From Alistipes sp. (GTDB lineage Bacteria > Bacteroidota > Bacteroidia > Bacteroidales > Rikenellaceae): a DNA stretch of 7,325 bases. Below, in pieces: positions 1-6,481 of this stretch. Location of the stretch: contig JAIDKM010000359.1 of NCBI GenBank assembly GCA_029051915.1, positions 1 through 7,325 of the forward strand, written 5' to 3'. The first letter of the stretch is position 1. Each line of letters starts with the position of its first letter. The notes under the pieces are model-generated. The model was not told the origin of the DNA, did not search any database, and saw nothing but the letters and a program-made list of their open reading frames with translations. The position numbers were made by a program, and so were the translations under genes.

Positions 1-89
1 GGGTGTTTTCCGTTGCCCGACATGCCGATCAGTTCGCTGAGCGACAGCCGGGCAATGGCGGATGCGGTTTCTTGTTGTCGGGTATCCAT
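1..89 (-). CDS. N-terminal fragment of an unidentified protein
   Basis: An open frame begins with ATG at 89 and runs leftwards off the window, giving 29 complete codons. The residues start MDTRQQETASAIARL and continue through a stretch containing LSELIGMSGNGK. I do not recognise the family. There is no signal peptide or membrane segment at this end; the visible part looks like an amphipathic helix followed by a glycine-rich turn. It is not the usual N-terminus of glutamate racemase, which often follows ompH genes in this phylum. The start is supported by a TAnnTTTG-type element 26 bases upstream, and by the intrinsic terminator that closes the ompH operon before it, so it is probably an independent transcription unit. 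The reading frame is too short to exclude a chance ORF. Confidence 0.55.
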   Translation of the reverse strand, partial: MDTRQQETASAIARLSLSELIGMSGNGKH

Positions 90-114
90 TGTCGGTCGTT
101 TCTCGTTTCAACGA

Positions 115-122
115 CAAAAATA
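115..122 (-). promoter_or_regulatory. Candidate -7 element for the left-edge gene
   Basis: Read on the minus strand, these bases are TATTTTTG, a full match to the Bacteroides primary-sigma -7 consensus TAnnTTTG. The element ends 25 bases before the ATG at 89, which predicts a leader of about 20 bases. I see no TTTG or TTG about 20 bases upstream for the -33 box, so the call rests on one half of the promoter plus its position between a terminator and a start codon. Confidence 0.45.
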
Positions 123-218
123 GCAGTTTCGTATCTTTTTCGGTCTGCTTCGTCGATAAAAAGGATGTTTCGAACAACAAACAGGAGTTCGCGGAAAGCC
201 TCTCGCCCGCCCGGGCAT

Positions 219-249
219 AAAAAAACGCGCCGTATCCACGGCGCGTTTT
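219..249 (-). terminator. Intrinsic terminator of the uppS-bamA-ompH operon
   Basis: Bases 222-233 (AAAACGCGCCGT) pair perfectly with 238-249 (ACGGCGCGTTTT), giving a 12-bp stem with a 4-base loop. On the minus strand the GC-rich core is followed by a run of seven T (225-219). It lies 19 bases beyond the stop codon of the last ompH gene and before the next minus-strand gene, exactly where an operon end is expected. On the plus strand the T run is only four, and no plus-strand gene reads into it, so the minus orientation is the functional one. Confidence 0.9.
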
Positions 250-268
250 CGTTTCGTCGGGGCAGGGT

Positions 269-793
269 TTATTCCGCTGCCGGAGTCTCCGTTATGCCCA
301 GTTCCTTGCGGACTTGCGGGGCCAGGTCGGTCAGGGCTTCGGCGTCGTAGGCCGCCAGCGAGCCGGTCTCGAATACGGCCAGGTAGCCGTTTTCTTTGGC
401 GATCTTGTCGATCGCGTTTTTGGCTTTGTCGATGATCGGCGTCAGCAGCTCCTGTTGTTTCTTTTGGTATTCTTGCTGGGCGATCTGTTCGAATTCTTCA
501 CGACGGCTTTGCAGTTCCTGGAGTTCTTTCTGCTTCAGTTGGCGTACCGCATCCGAGTAGGAGTCGAAGTTCTTCTGGAAGTCGAGATACTTCTGGTTGA
601 ATTCCACGGTGATGGTCTCCAGGTTGTCTTGGAGGTCTTTGTAGAATGCCTGCATGTTGGTCTCCATCTCTTTGGTCTCGGGCATCGAGAGCAGGATCTC
701 CTGCGAGTTGATGCGTCCGAATTTCTGGGCGAAGAGCGACGAGGCGCTCAGGGTCAATGCAACCGCGAGGGTCAGTTTGATAGCCTTTTTCAT
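269..793 (-). CDS. OmpH/Skp-family periplasmic chaperone (distal copy)
   Basis: This 174-residue protein has a clear Sec signal peptide: MKK, a hydrophobic core at about 5-20, and a probable signal peptidase I cut after Ala22 (LFA/Q). The mature part follows the Skp plan: a short strand-forming start (FGRINSQEILLSMPE, about 25-39), a long charged helical region rich in Gln, Glu and Lys (about 42-135) that should form the coiled-coil arms, and a final strand segment (NGYLAVFETG, about 135-144) that returns to the trimer body. By family knowledge, such proteins hold unfolded outer-membrane proteins in the periplasm and deliver them to BamA, encoded two genes upstream. It is the last gene of the operon, 32 bases after the other ompH gene and just before a strong terminator. 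Its tail (about 145-174) is mildly acidic and ends in PAAE. I left the symbol blank because the division of labour between the two paralogues cannot be read from sequence. Confidence 0.92.
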   Translation of the reverse strand: MKKAIKLTLAVALTLSASSLFAQKFGRINSQEILLSMPETKEMETNMQAFYKDLQDNLETITVEFNQKYLDFQKNFDSYSDAVRQLKQKELQELQSRREEFEQIAQQEYQKKQQELLTPIIDKAKNAIDKIAKENGYLAVFETGSLAAYDAEALTDLAPQVRKELGITETPAAE

Positions 794-825
794 AGGGGAT
801 AGTTATTCGTTAAGTTTTCGATGTG

Positions 826-1332
826 TCATTTCTTGAGGGCGGCGATCACTTGTTGCGTGTGATCGGCCGTTTCGGCCGTGTAAAGGAGCGTCGGGTTGTT
901 CGACGAGTCGATCACTGCGGCGGCTCCGATCCGGCGGGCGTAGGCTTCGATCGCGGCGAACACTTCTTTTTGAATCGGTTCGATCAGTTCGATGCGTTTC
1001 TTCATCAGGGTGCCGTTTTGGCCGAAGATGCTCTCTTGATACCGGGCCGCCTCCTGTTCCAGTTGCAGGATGGCGTTTTCGCGCGTCTGGCGCGCGGTGG
1101 CCGAGAGGGAGGCTTTCTGGGCCATGTAGGCGTTGTAGTATTGTTCTACTTCCGCATAGCGGTCGTCCACTTCTTGTTGGTATTGTTCGGCCAGGCGGTC
1201 GAGTTCGGCGATGGCCGTGTTGTAGGCTTCGATGGATTTGAAGATCTTTTCGCTGTTGACGATCACATAGTTCTGAGCCGTCGCCGTTGCGGCCGCCAGT
1301 ACGGATGCCGCCAGAAAAATCAGTCGTTTCAT
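826..1332 (-). CDS. OmpH/Skp-family periplasmic chaperone (proximal copy)
   Basis: This 168-residue protein starts with MKR, followed by a hydrophobic stretch and a likely signal peptidase I site after Ala19 (ATA/Q). The frame stays open back to 1587, but that extension would overlap the end of bamA and put 85 non-homologous residues ahead of a perfect signal peptide, so the ATG at 1332 is the start. The mature chain begins NYVIVNSEKIFKSIEAY, the usual opening of OmpH proteins in this phylum, followed by a helical region of about 40-130 residues carrying ELDRLAEQYQQEVDDRY, then a closing strand (GAAAVIDSSN, about 136-145) and a short C-terminal helix. The role by family is a periplasmic holdase for outer-membrane proteins. 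It lies 80 bases after bamA in the same operon, with no good promoter word in the gap. It is clearly diverged from the distal copy: the architecture is shared, but there is little side-by-side identity outside the opening strand. Confidence 0.92.
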   Translation of the reverse strand: MKRLIFLAASVLAAATATAQNYVIVNSEKIFKSIEAYNTAIAELDRLAEQYQQEVDDRYAEVEQYYNAYMAQKASLSATARQTRENAILQLEQEAARYQESIFGQNGTLMKKRIELIEPIQKEVFAAIEAYARRIGAAAVIDSSNNPTLLYTAETADHTQQVIAALKK

Positions 1333-1412
1333 GATTTGCGTCTTTGAGTGTTTATCGCGTTCGAATAGCTCTTTTCTTTCAAATTTGTTGCCACGGCACG
1401 GTTCCGGTTCGT

Positions 1413-3947
1413 TTAGAATTGTTGGCCCATGACGAAGTGGAACTGGCTGCCGCTCTTCTTCGTGCTGCCGGCCGGGGGATCGAATCCGTAGCCCCAGTCG
1501 ATGCCCAGCATGCCGACTACCGGGAGGTAGAGACGTACGCCGAAGCCTGCCGAGCGCTTGATCTTGAAGGGCGAGAAGTCGCGCCACGAGTCGAAGGCGT
1601 TACCTCCTTCGAGGAATCCCAGGACGTAGATCTGCGACGAGGGTTTCAGGATCACCGGGTAGCGCAGCTCGGCCGTGTATTTGTTGTAGCCGCACGAGTA
1701 GTAGTTGCCCGGATCGAGGGCTCCGTCTTCGTAGCCGCGCATCGAGATGATGTCGATACCGTACATGTTGTAGCCCGTCATGCCGTCGCCGCCGACTTCG
1801 AAGCGTTCGAAGGGCGATACCTTGTTCTTGTTGTAGTTGCCCAGGTAGCCCATTTCGGCACGCAGCATCAGCACCAGGTTCGAGTTGCGGGTCAGGGCCT
1901 GGAACCACTGCGCCTTGAACTGCCATTTGTGGAACTCGATCCAGCAGTAGCGATCCTGTTCGCTCATCGACTGGTCGCTGTAGTCGCGGCCGTCCCAGAG
2001 CGAGTAGGGGAGCGTGGCCTGCACCGAGGCGCTGAACTCCGAGCCGCGGCGCGGGTAGATCGGCTGGTCGACCGAGTTGCGGGCGAATACCAGTTTGAGC
2101 GACAGCAGGTTGGCCGAGCCGTCCTCCATGACGAACGAATACCAGTTTTTCAGCGAGTAGCGTTCGTAGCTGGCTTCGGCGTAGAACGTGAAGTAGGGGT
2201 CGGGCCACGAAAGGCGCTTGCCCAAACCCGCCGCTGCGCCGTAGGTGCGGAAGTAGCGCGTGGGTTTGGAGCCGATCCAATAGGCGTCGTTCTGGTCGGA
2301 ATAGTGGGCCGAGAGGGTGAACGAGTTGGGTTTCTTGCCGCCCAGCCACGGGTCGGTGAAGCTGAAGGCCAAAGCCTTGTAGTAGGTGCCGTTGGTTTGG
2401 GCCGAGAGCTGGAGCCGCTGGTTCTGCCCCATGGGGTAGGGGCGCCATGCGCCTTTCTTGAAGAAGTTGCGGATCGAAAGGTTGTTGAGCGTGATGCCCA
2501 CCGAGCCCACGAAGGTGCCCGAGCCCCAGCCGCCCGCCACGTTGAACTGGTCGGAGGCCTGTTCTTCGAGCGCCCAGTTGATGTCGACCAGCTCGTTCGA
2601 CACGGGCCGGATGTCGGGCTGGATGTTCTCGGCGTTGAAGTGGCCCATCGAACCCAGCAGGCGCAGCGTGCGCATCAGCAGCGAGCGGTCGTACAGCTCG
2701 CCGGGGTAGGTGGTGAGCTCGCGGCGGATCACCTCGTCGTCGACGCGCTGGTTGCCCGTGATGCCCACATTGTTGATGGTGAACTGCTTGCCCTCGAAGA
2801 CCTTGACTTCGATGTCGATCGAGTCGGGCCCGACGATGGTCTCGGCCGGCTCGACCTGCGACATGAGGTAGCCGTTGTTCTGATAGAGCGACGAGACGGA
2901 CATGGCCTCCAGGTCGATCTCTTTCTGGATGCCGAGCCGCTTGTGCATGGTCTTCTTGTCGTAGGTGTCGCCCTTCTTGATGCCGAACATGCGCTGCAGC
3001 TCCTCGGTCTCGTAGACGGAGTTGCCGACCCACGAGACGTTGCGGATGTAGTATTTGTTGCCTTCGGAGAGCTCGATGTCGATGCCCAGGCGTTTCGAGT
3101 CGATGGGGTAGATCGAGTCGCGCACGATGGTGGCGTTGCGGTAGCCCCGGGCATTGTAGAAGTCGATCAGCAGCTCCTTGTCGTCCTCGAAATCGCTCTC
3201 GTTGAGCTTGGTGCTGCGCAGGAAGTTGATCGATTTCTGGTGGGTCTTCTTGAAGGTGCGGCGCAGCCGCTTGTCGGCGAACTGCTCGTTGCCCGAGAAG
3301 TTGATCTTGCCGATCTTGACCTTGTCCTTCTTGTCGATGAGGAACGTTACGCGTACGGCCTGCGGGCGGATCGAATCGTTGTCGATGCGCACGTCGACCT
3401 CGGCGTTGCGGAACCCTTTTTCGGCCCAGTAGGCCTTGATGAGCTTGATGTTCTTGTCGATGACGTAGTCGGAAAGCTCGCTGCCGCGGCGGAGCTTGAG
3501 TTTTTCGAGCAGATCCTTTTTCTTGCCTTTGGAGACGCCCTCGAAGTCCCAGTTCAGCACGCGGGGCCGCTCCTTGAGGAAGACCTGCAGGTCGAGGCTG
3601 TCGCCCTCGATCTCGGCGCCGATCTTCACGTCGGAGAAGAACCGCTGGCTCCACAGCCGCGTGATGGCGTTGGAGATGAAGTCGCTGGGCAGATAGATCG
3701 AATCGCCGGCGATCAGACCTGCCGACGACTTGAGGATCTCGGGGTTGAGGTACTTGACCCCGTGGATGTCGATGTTGCGGATATAGTAGAGCCGCGGAGC
3801 GCCTTCGCTGCGCAGCACGGGAGCGTCCTCGGGAAAGGAGGCTCGGCCGGAGGTCTCTCCGGCGGGCGAAGGCTCCTGAGCGGATGTATTCGGGCAACAC
3901 AGCGCTGCGAGCGCGATCGTCAGGAATACCTTACCGAATTTATTCAT
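1413..3947 (-). CDS. bamA: Outer membrane assembly protein BamA
   Basis: At 844 residues it has the length expected of BamA. A signal peptide (about 1-23, cut after TSA) precedes a Ser/Pro-rich linker. Five POTRA repeats follow, at approximately 53-127, 128-206, 209-295, 298-385 and 387-463, recognisable by repeated openings such as IRNIDIHGVKYLN, IGKINFSGNEQF and INNVGITGNQRVDD. The 16-strand barrel fills about 465-844, with GGWGSGTFVGSVG near its start, the FSFTDPWLGG motif (528-537), the loop-6 RGY motif (SMRGYEDG, 735-742) that corresponds to VRGF of other BamA proteins, and a C-terminal beta-signal ending in Phe844. Two cysteines in the leader (17-18) do not form a lipobox because the preceding residue is Leu. 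The protein inserts and folds beta-barrel proteins in the outer membrane. It starts 26 bases after uppS, so it is co-transcribed with it, and it is followed by two ompH chaperone genes that would feed it clients. Confidence 0.97.
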   Translation of the reverse strand: MNKFGKVFLTIALAALCCPNTSAQEPSPAGETSGRASFPEDAPVLRSEGAPRLYYIRNIDIHGVKYLNPEILKSSAGLIAGDSIYLPSDFISNAITRLWSQRFFSDVKIGAEIEGDSLDLQVFLKERPRVLNWDFEGVSKGKKKDLLEKLKLRRGSELSDYVIDKNIKLIKAYWAEKGFRNAEVDVRIDNDSIRPQAVRVTFLIDKKDKVKIGKINFSGNEQFADKRLRRTFKKTHQKSINFLRSTKLNESDFEDDKELLIDFYNARGYRNATIVRDSIYPIDSKRLGIDIELSEGNKYYIRNVSWVGNSVYETEELQRMFGIKKGDTYDKKTMHKRLGIQKEIDLEAMSVSSLYQNNGYLMSQVEPAETIVGPDSIDIEVKVFEGKQFTINNVGITGNQRVDDEVIRRELTTYPGELYDRSLLMRTLRLLGSMGHFNAENIQPDIRPVSNELVDINWALEEQASDQFNVAGGWGSGTFVGSVGITLNNLSIRNFFKKGAWRPYPMGQNQRLQLSAQTNGTYYKALAFSFTDPWLGGKKPNSFTLSAHYSDQNDAYWIGSKPTRYFRTYGAAAGLGKRLSWPDPYFTFYAEASYERYSLKNWYSFVMEDGSANLLSLKLVFARNSVDQPIYPRRGSEFSASVQATLPYSLWDGRDYSDQSMSEQDRYCWIEFHKWQFKAQWFQALTRNSNLVLMLRAEMGYLGNYNKNKVSPFERFEVGGDGMTGYNMYGIDIISMRGYEDGALDPGNYYSCGYNKYTAELRYPVILKPSSQIYVLGFLEGGNAFDSWRDFSPFKIKRSAGFGVRLYLPVVGMLGIDWGYGFDPPAGSTKKSGSQFHFVMGQQF

Positions 3948-3973
3948 CTTTTACTGAATGCTAATCAACAACT

Positions 3974-4693
3974 TCATTTATCTGCGACCAGCCCGAACCT
4001 GCGGTCGCGCCGGGCGTACTCCTCCATGGCGCGGTCGAACTCCTCCTCCGTGAAATCGGGCCACAAGACCTGCGGGAAGTAGAACTCGGCGTAGGAAGCC
4101 TGCCAGAGCAGGAAATTGCTCAGCCGGCATTCGCCGCTGGTGCGGATCACCAGGTCGGGGTCGGGGACGCCGGCCGTGTCGAGGGCTCCGGCGAGGGTCT
4201 GCTCGCCGATCGCCTCGGGAGCGAGTGTTCCGGCGGCGACGCGTCCGGCGATCTTCCGCACGGCGCGCACGATCTCGTCGCGCGACGAATAGTTGAGCGC
4301 CAGCAACAACGTCAGCTTGTCGCCCCCGGCGGTCTGCTCCTCGGCCTGCGCGAGGTGCGCCTGCACCTTCTCCGAAAAGCGGCTGCGGTCGCCGATCGTA
4401 CGGATGCGGATGCCCTGCCGCTGCATGTCGGGCGTTTCGTGGATGACGCACTGGCAGAACAACTCCATCAGGGCGTCGACCTCTGCGGCGGGACGTCCCC
4501 AGTTCTCGGTCGAAAAGGCGTAGAGCGTGAGATGACCGACGCCGTGGCGGATGGCGGCGCGCGCCGACGCCCGGATGGGCTCGATACCGGCCGCATGGCC
4601 CTCGTACCGTTCCATGCCGCGCTGCTCGGCCCAGCGGCCGTTGCCGTCCATGATGATGGCCACGTGCTGCGGTATGCGTCTCTGCTTGCTCAT
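3974..4693 (-). CDS. uppS: Undecaprenyl diphosphate synthase (isoprenyl transferase)
   Basis: This 239-residue cis-prenyltransferase condenses farnesyl diphosphate with isopentenyl diphosphate to make the C55 carrier of peptidoglycan and surface glycans. The family signatures are complete: HVAIIMDGNGRWA (10-22) with the catalytic Asp16, GH at 32-33, LYAFSTENW (57-65), and the C-terminal block DPDLVIRTSGECRLSNFLLW (178-197) with the diphosphate-binding Arg184 and Arg190, followed by YAEFYFPQVLWPDF. The frame is open to 4798, but the first 35 residues of that longer version are encoded by the promoter and spacer. The ATG at 4693 fits the family N-terminus and lies directly behind a promoter. 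It is the first gene of the operon with bamA and the two ompH genes, a common pairing of lipid-carrier synthesis with outer-membrane biogenesis. Confidence 0.97.
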   Translation of the reverse strand: MSKQRRIPQHVAIIMDGNGRWAEQRGMERYEGHAAGIEPIRASARAAIRHGVGHLTLYAFSTENWGRPAAEVDALMELFCQCVIHETPDMQRQGIRIRTIGDRSRFSEKVQAHLAQAEEQTAGGDKLTLLLALNYSSRDEIVRAVRKIAGRVAAGTLAPEAIGEQTLAGALDTAGVPDPDLVIRTSGECRLSNFLLWQASYAEFYFPQVLWPDFTEEEFDRAMEEYARRDRRFGLVADK

Positions 4694-4702
4694 AATAGGG
4701 TG

Positions 4703-4734
4703 CAAATATAGGGAAATTACCGGTTTATTCCAAA
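4703..4734 (-). promoter_or_regulatory. Promoter of the uppS-bamA-ompH-ompH operon
   Basis: On the minus strand, TTTG at 4734-4731 is followed, after exactly 20 bases, by TATATTTG at 4710-4703. Both boxes match the Bacteroides primary-sigma consensus (TTTG, 19-21 bases, TAnnTTTG). The -7 element ends only nine bases before the uppS ATG at 4693, so the predicted transcript start lies about five to seven bases ahead of the codon and the mRNA would be almost leaderless. There is no room for a Shine-Dalgarno sequence. Confidence 0.8.
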
Positions 4735-4751
4735 GTGAAGAGCAATTAAGA

Positions 4752-4792
4752 CCCGGATACGTGCGTCGCTGCGCTCCGCGCGGCTCTCCGGG
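4752..4792. repeat. GC-rich inverted repeat between nadK and uppS
   Basis: CCCGGA at 4752-4757 is complementary to TCCGGG at 4787-4792. The enclosed 29 bases contain a second small stem, GCGC 4771-4774 with GCGC 4778-4781 around a 3-base loop. The structure starts 14 bases beyond the nadK stop codon on the minus strand and ends before the uppS -33 box. It could be a weak terminator for nadK, but the bases that follow on the minus strand (TCTTAATTGC) have no good T run. It could also be a REP-like dispersed repeat or simply GC-rich spacer. I cannot decide between these from one copy. Confidence 0.35.
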
Positions 4793-4805
4793 CTGCAAAA
4801 ATCGG

Positions 4806-5684
4806 CTAACCTCGGCTGTCCACTCCCCACATCATTTTATTCCGTAACGTGTCGTAGAACGATATATTGTGCGGGAGGGCCAGAAAAATCCTCTGCTCGG
4901 CCCGGCGAACCGAAAACGCCGCGTCGGGCCCGACGGGATAACTGCGGTTGTCGAGCGTGATGAAGGCGTCGGAGCGCCGCTCGTGCACGCGCAGCTCGAT
5001 GCGGCTGGAGTCGGGAATGACCACGGGCCGCATGGTGAGGTTGTGGGGCGCCAGGGGCGAGATGACCAGGCAGGCGCAGGAGGGAGCGACGACGGGTCCC
5101 CCGGCGGAGAGCGAATAGGCCGTCGACCCGGTGGGCGTGGAGACGATGACCCCGTCGCCGTGGTAGGTGGCGACCATCTGTCCGTCGACGTAGGTCTCGA
5201 CCGAGAGCATGTCGGCGCCGTGGCGCTGGATGGTGAACTCGTTGAGGGCCAGTCCTGAACGTGAATCCTCCCCGAACGAACCGCAGACCTCGAGCATCGA
5301 CCGCGGCTGCACGGAGAGCTCGCCGTGCGCGATCTCCCGGAAGATCTCTTCGAGGCTCTCGCTCGGAGCCCCGGTGAGGAACCCCAGATGTCCTGCGTTG
5401 ATGCCCACGACGGGAATCGGAGCCCCGTCCAGACGGTGAACGCCCTCCAGCAGTGTGCCGTCGCCGCCGTAGCAGACCATCGCGGTGCCCTCGGGCTGAG
5501 GCCCGAGATGTCCGCCGTAGATCCTCCCGGCGGGAAACTCCCGCCCGAGGGCCGTGCGGACGTCGGCGGCGAACTCCTCGTTGACGAGGAAATCGAACCC
5601 GAACTTCTCGAGCGCGGCGAACAACTGGCGGAGCTCCCCGCTGCTGCGGGCGAGCTGTCCGCGGGAAAAAAGTATGATTCTCAT
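4806..5684 (-). CDS. nadK: NAD kinase
   Basis: This 292-residue cytoplasmic enzyme phosphorylates NAD to NADP. The N-terminal nucleotide-binding domain carries the diagnostic YGGDGTLL (72-79), where Asp75 is the catalytic residue, followed by GINAGHLGFL (94-103). The C-terminal domain has the conserved ALNEF (146-150) and the block GDGVIVSTPTGSTAYS (176-191) that binds the second nucleotide. The frame extends upstream to 5906, but that part runs through the intergenic region and antisense to pdxJ. The ATG at 5684 gives the standard start MRIILFSRG, a first beta-strand, and the right family length. It is divergent from pdxJ. The 112-base gap to uppS contains an independent promoter, so nadK may be monocistronic or may read through into the envelope operon. 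No missing key residue was seen. Confidence 0.96.
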   Translation of the reverse strand: MRIILFSRGQLARSSGELRQLFAALEKFGFDFLVNEEFAADVRTALGREFPAGRIYGGHLGPQPEGTAMVCYGGDGTLLEGVHRLDGAPIPVVGINAGHLGFLTGAPSESLEEIFREIAHGELSVQPRSMLEVCGSFGEDSRSGLALNEFTIQRHGADMLSVETYVDGQMVATYHGDGVIVSTPTGSTAYSLSAGGPVVAPSCACLVISPLAPHNLTMRPVVIPDSSRIELRVHERRSDAFITLDNRSYPVGPDAAFSVRRAEQRIFLALPHNISFYDTLRNKMMWGVDSRG

Positions 5685-5708
5685 CGGCGGAGTTTCAAAA
5701 AAAGTGAG

Positions 5709-5716
5709 TAACTTTG
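5709..5716 (+). promoter_or_regulatory. Candidate -7 element for pdxJ
   Basis: TAACTTTG fits TAnnTTTG fully and lies 38 bases ahead of the pdxJ ATG, predicting a leader of about 35 bases. No TTTG is present at the expected -33 distance (bases near 5685-5688 are CGGC). The element lies inside the predicted 5' leader of the divergent nadK transcript. Confidence 0.5.
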
Positions 5717-5737
5717 GCCACGCGGCATTGTTGAATG

Positions 5738-5745
5738 CAAATATA
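5738..5745 (-). promoter_or_regulatory. Candidate -7 element for nadK
   Basis: On the minus strand this is TATATTTG, identical to the uppS -7 element, with similar flanks. It lies 53 bases ahead of the nadK ATG at 5684, so the leader would be about 50 bases. No TTTG box is seen at 19-21 bases upstream; the nearest (minus strand 5762-5759) is only 13 bases away. The element falls inside the predicted pdxJ leader. Confidence 0.5.
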
Positions 5746-5754
5746 GCGAATTTT

Positions 5755-6477
5755 ATGACAAAGCTGAGCGTAAACATCAATAAGATTGCCGTGATCCGGA
5801 ATTCGCGCGGCGGCGGCCTGCCCGACGTGGTGCAGGCGGCCCGGCGGATCGAAGGATTCGGCGCCGACGGAATCACGGTGCATCCCCGTCCCGATGCGCG
5901 GCACATCCGCTACGACGATGTGCGGGAACTGAAACGATGCCTGACGCGGGAACTCAACGTCGAAGGCAATCCGATCCCCGATTTTGTGGAGCTGGTGCTG
6001 GAGACGGCGCCGGCGCAGGTAACCCTGGTGCCGGATGCCCCGGATGCGATCACCTCGAATGCGGGGTGGGACACGCTGGCCCACCGCGACTTCCTGACCT
6101 CGGTTACGGAGCGTTTCCATGAGCGGGGAATCCGCGTCTCGCTCTTCGTGGATCCCGATCCCCGGATGGTGGCGGGCGCGAAAGCCTGCGGAGCCGACCG
6201 GGTGGAACTCTACACCGAAGCCTATGCCCGTCTCTATCCTGCGGGCCAGGAGGCGGCGATCGCGCCCTACGTAGCGGCGGCCGAAGAAGCGCGCCGCCAA
6301 GGACTGGGACTCAATGCGGGCCACGACCTCTCGCTGGAGAACCTGCGCTACTATGTGCAACGGATACCCTGGACGGACGAAGTATCGATCGGCCATGCGC
6401 TTATCAGCGACGCCCTCTACTATGGACTGGAAAACACGGTGCAACTCTACTGCCGCCAACTTAAACCTGCCGAATAA
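5755..6477 (+). CDS. pdxJ: Pyridoxine 5'-phosphate synthase
   Basis: This 240-residue TIM-barrel enzyme of the DXP-dependent vitamin B6 pathway condenses 1-deoxy-D-xylulose 5-phosphate with 3-amino-2-oxopropyl phosphate to pyridoxine 5'-phosphate. It shows the family blocks in order: VNINKIAVIRNSRGG (6-20); DGITVHPRPDARHI (38-51) with His43; NVEG with the probable general base Glu70; TLVPDAPDAITSNAGWDT (90-107); FVDPD (131-135); ELYTEAYA (151-158); and LNAGHDL (186-192) with His190. By alignment to the E. coli enzyme these would match His45, Glu72 and His193. The length is normal for the family. An upstream-extended frame starts at 5554, but it runs antisense to nadK; the ATG at 5755 gives the proper N-terminus. 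It is followed after four bases by cca on the same strand, so the two are probably co-transcribed. Confidence 0.97.
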   Translation: MTKLSVNINKIAVIRNSRGGGLPDVVQAARRIEGFGADGITVHPRPDARHIRYDDVRELKRCLTRELNVEGNPIPDFVELVLETAPAQVTLVPDAPDAITSNAGWDTLAHRDFLTSVTERFHERGIRVSLFVDPDPRMVAGAKACGADRVELYTEAYARLYPAGQEAAIAPYVAAAEEARRQGLGLNAGHDLSLENLRYYVQRIPWTDEVSIGHALISDALYYGLENTVQLYCRQLKPAE

Positions 6478-6481
6478 CCGC

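Noticed and set aside
11..18. Possible lipoprotein signal in the BamA leader because of two adjacent cysteines (bases given are only the window margin; the residues are 17-18 of BamA).
   Set aside because: The residue before the first cysteine is Leu and before the second is Cys, so there is no lipobox; a signal peptidase I site (TSA/Q) follows.
90..218. Possible small RNA in the gap between the terminator and the left-edge gene.
   Set aside because: I see no promoter and terminator pair on either strand and no stable extended fold. The only supported element is the -7 box of the downstream gene.
314..802. Plus-strand frame of 162 codons opposite the distal ompH gene.
   Set aside because: The translation is a Phe/Leu/Val-rich antisense image of the coiled-coil codons. 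There is no promoter or start context, and the opposite strand codes for a clear signal-peptide protein.
1333..1587. N-terminal extension of the proximal ompH frame back to 1587.
   Set aside because: It overlaps the end of bamA and places 85 unrelated residues before a complete signal peptide. The start at 1332 explains the protein fully.
1600..3900. A second minus-strand frame of 766 codons inside bamA.
   Set aside because: A shadow of bamA in another frame with an Arg/Gln/Pro/His-rich translation and no motif. It is explained by the same GC bias.
1344..4082. A 912-codon open frame on the plus strand, antisense to bamA and both its neighbours' ends.
   Set aside because: It mirrors bamA codons: strong preference for G or C at the third position removes stops from the opposite frame. 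Its translation is a low-complexity mix of Val, Leu, Asp, Glu, Arg and Ala with no domain, whereas bamA has all its family motifs.
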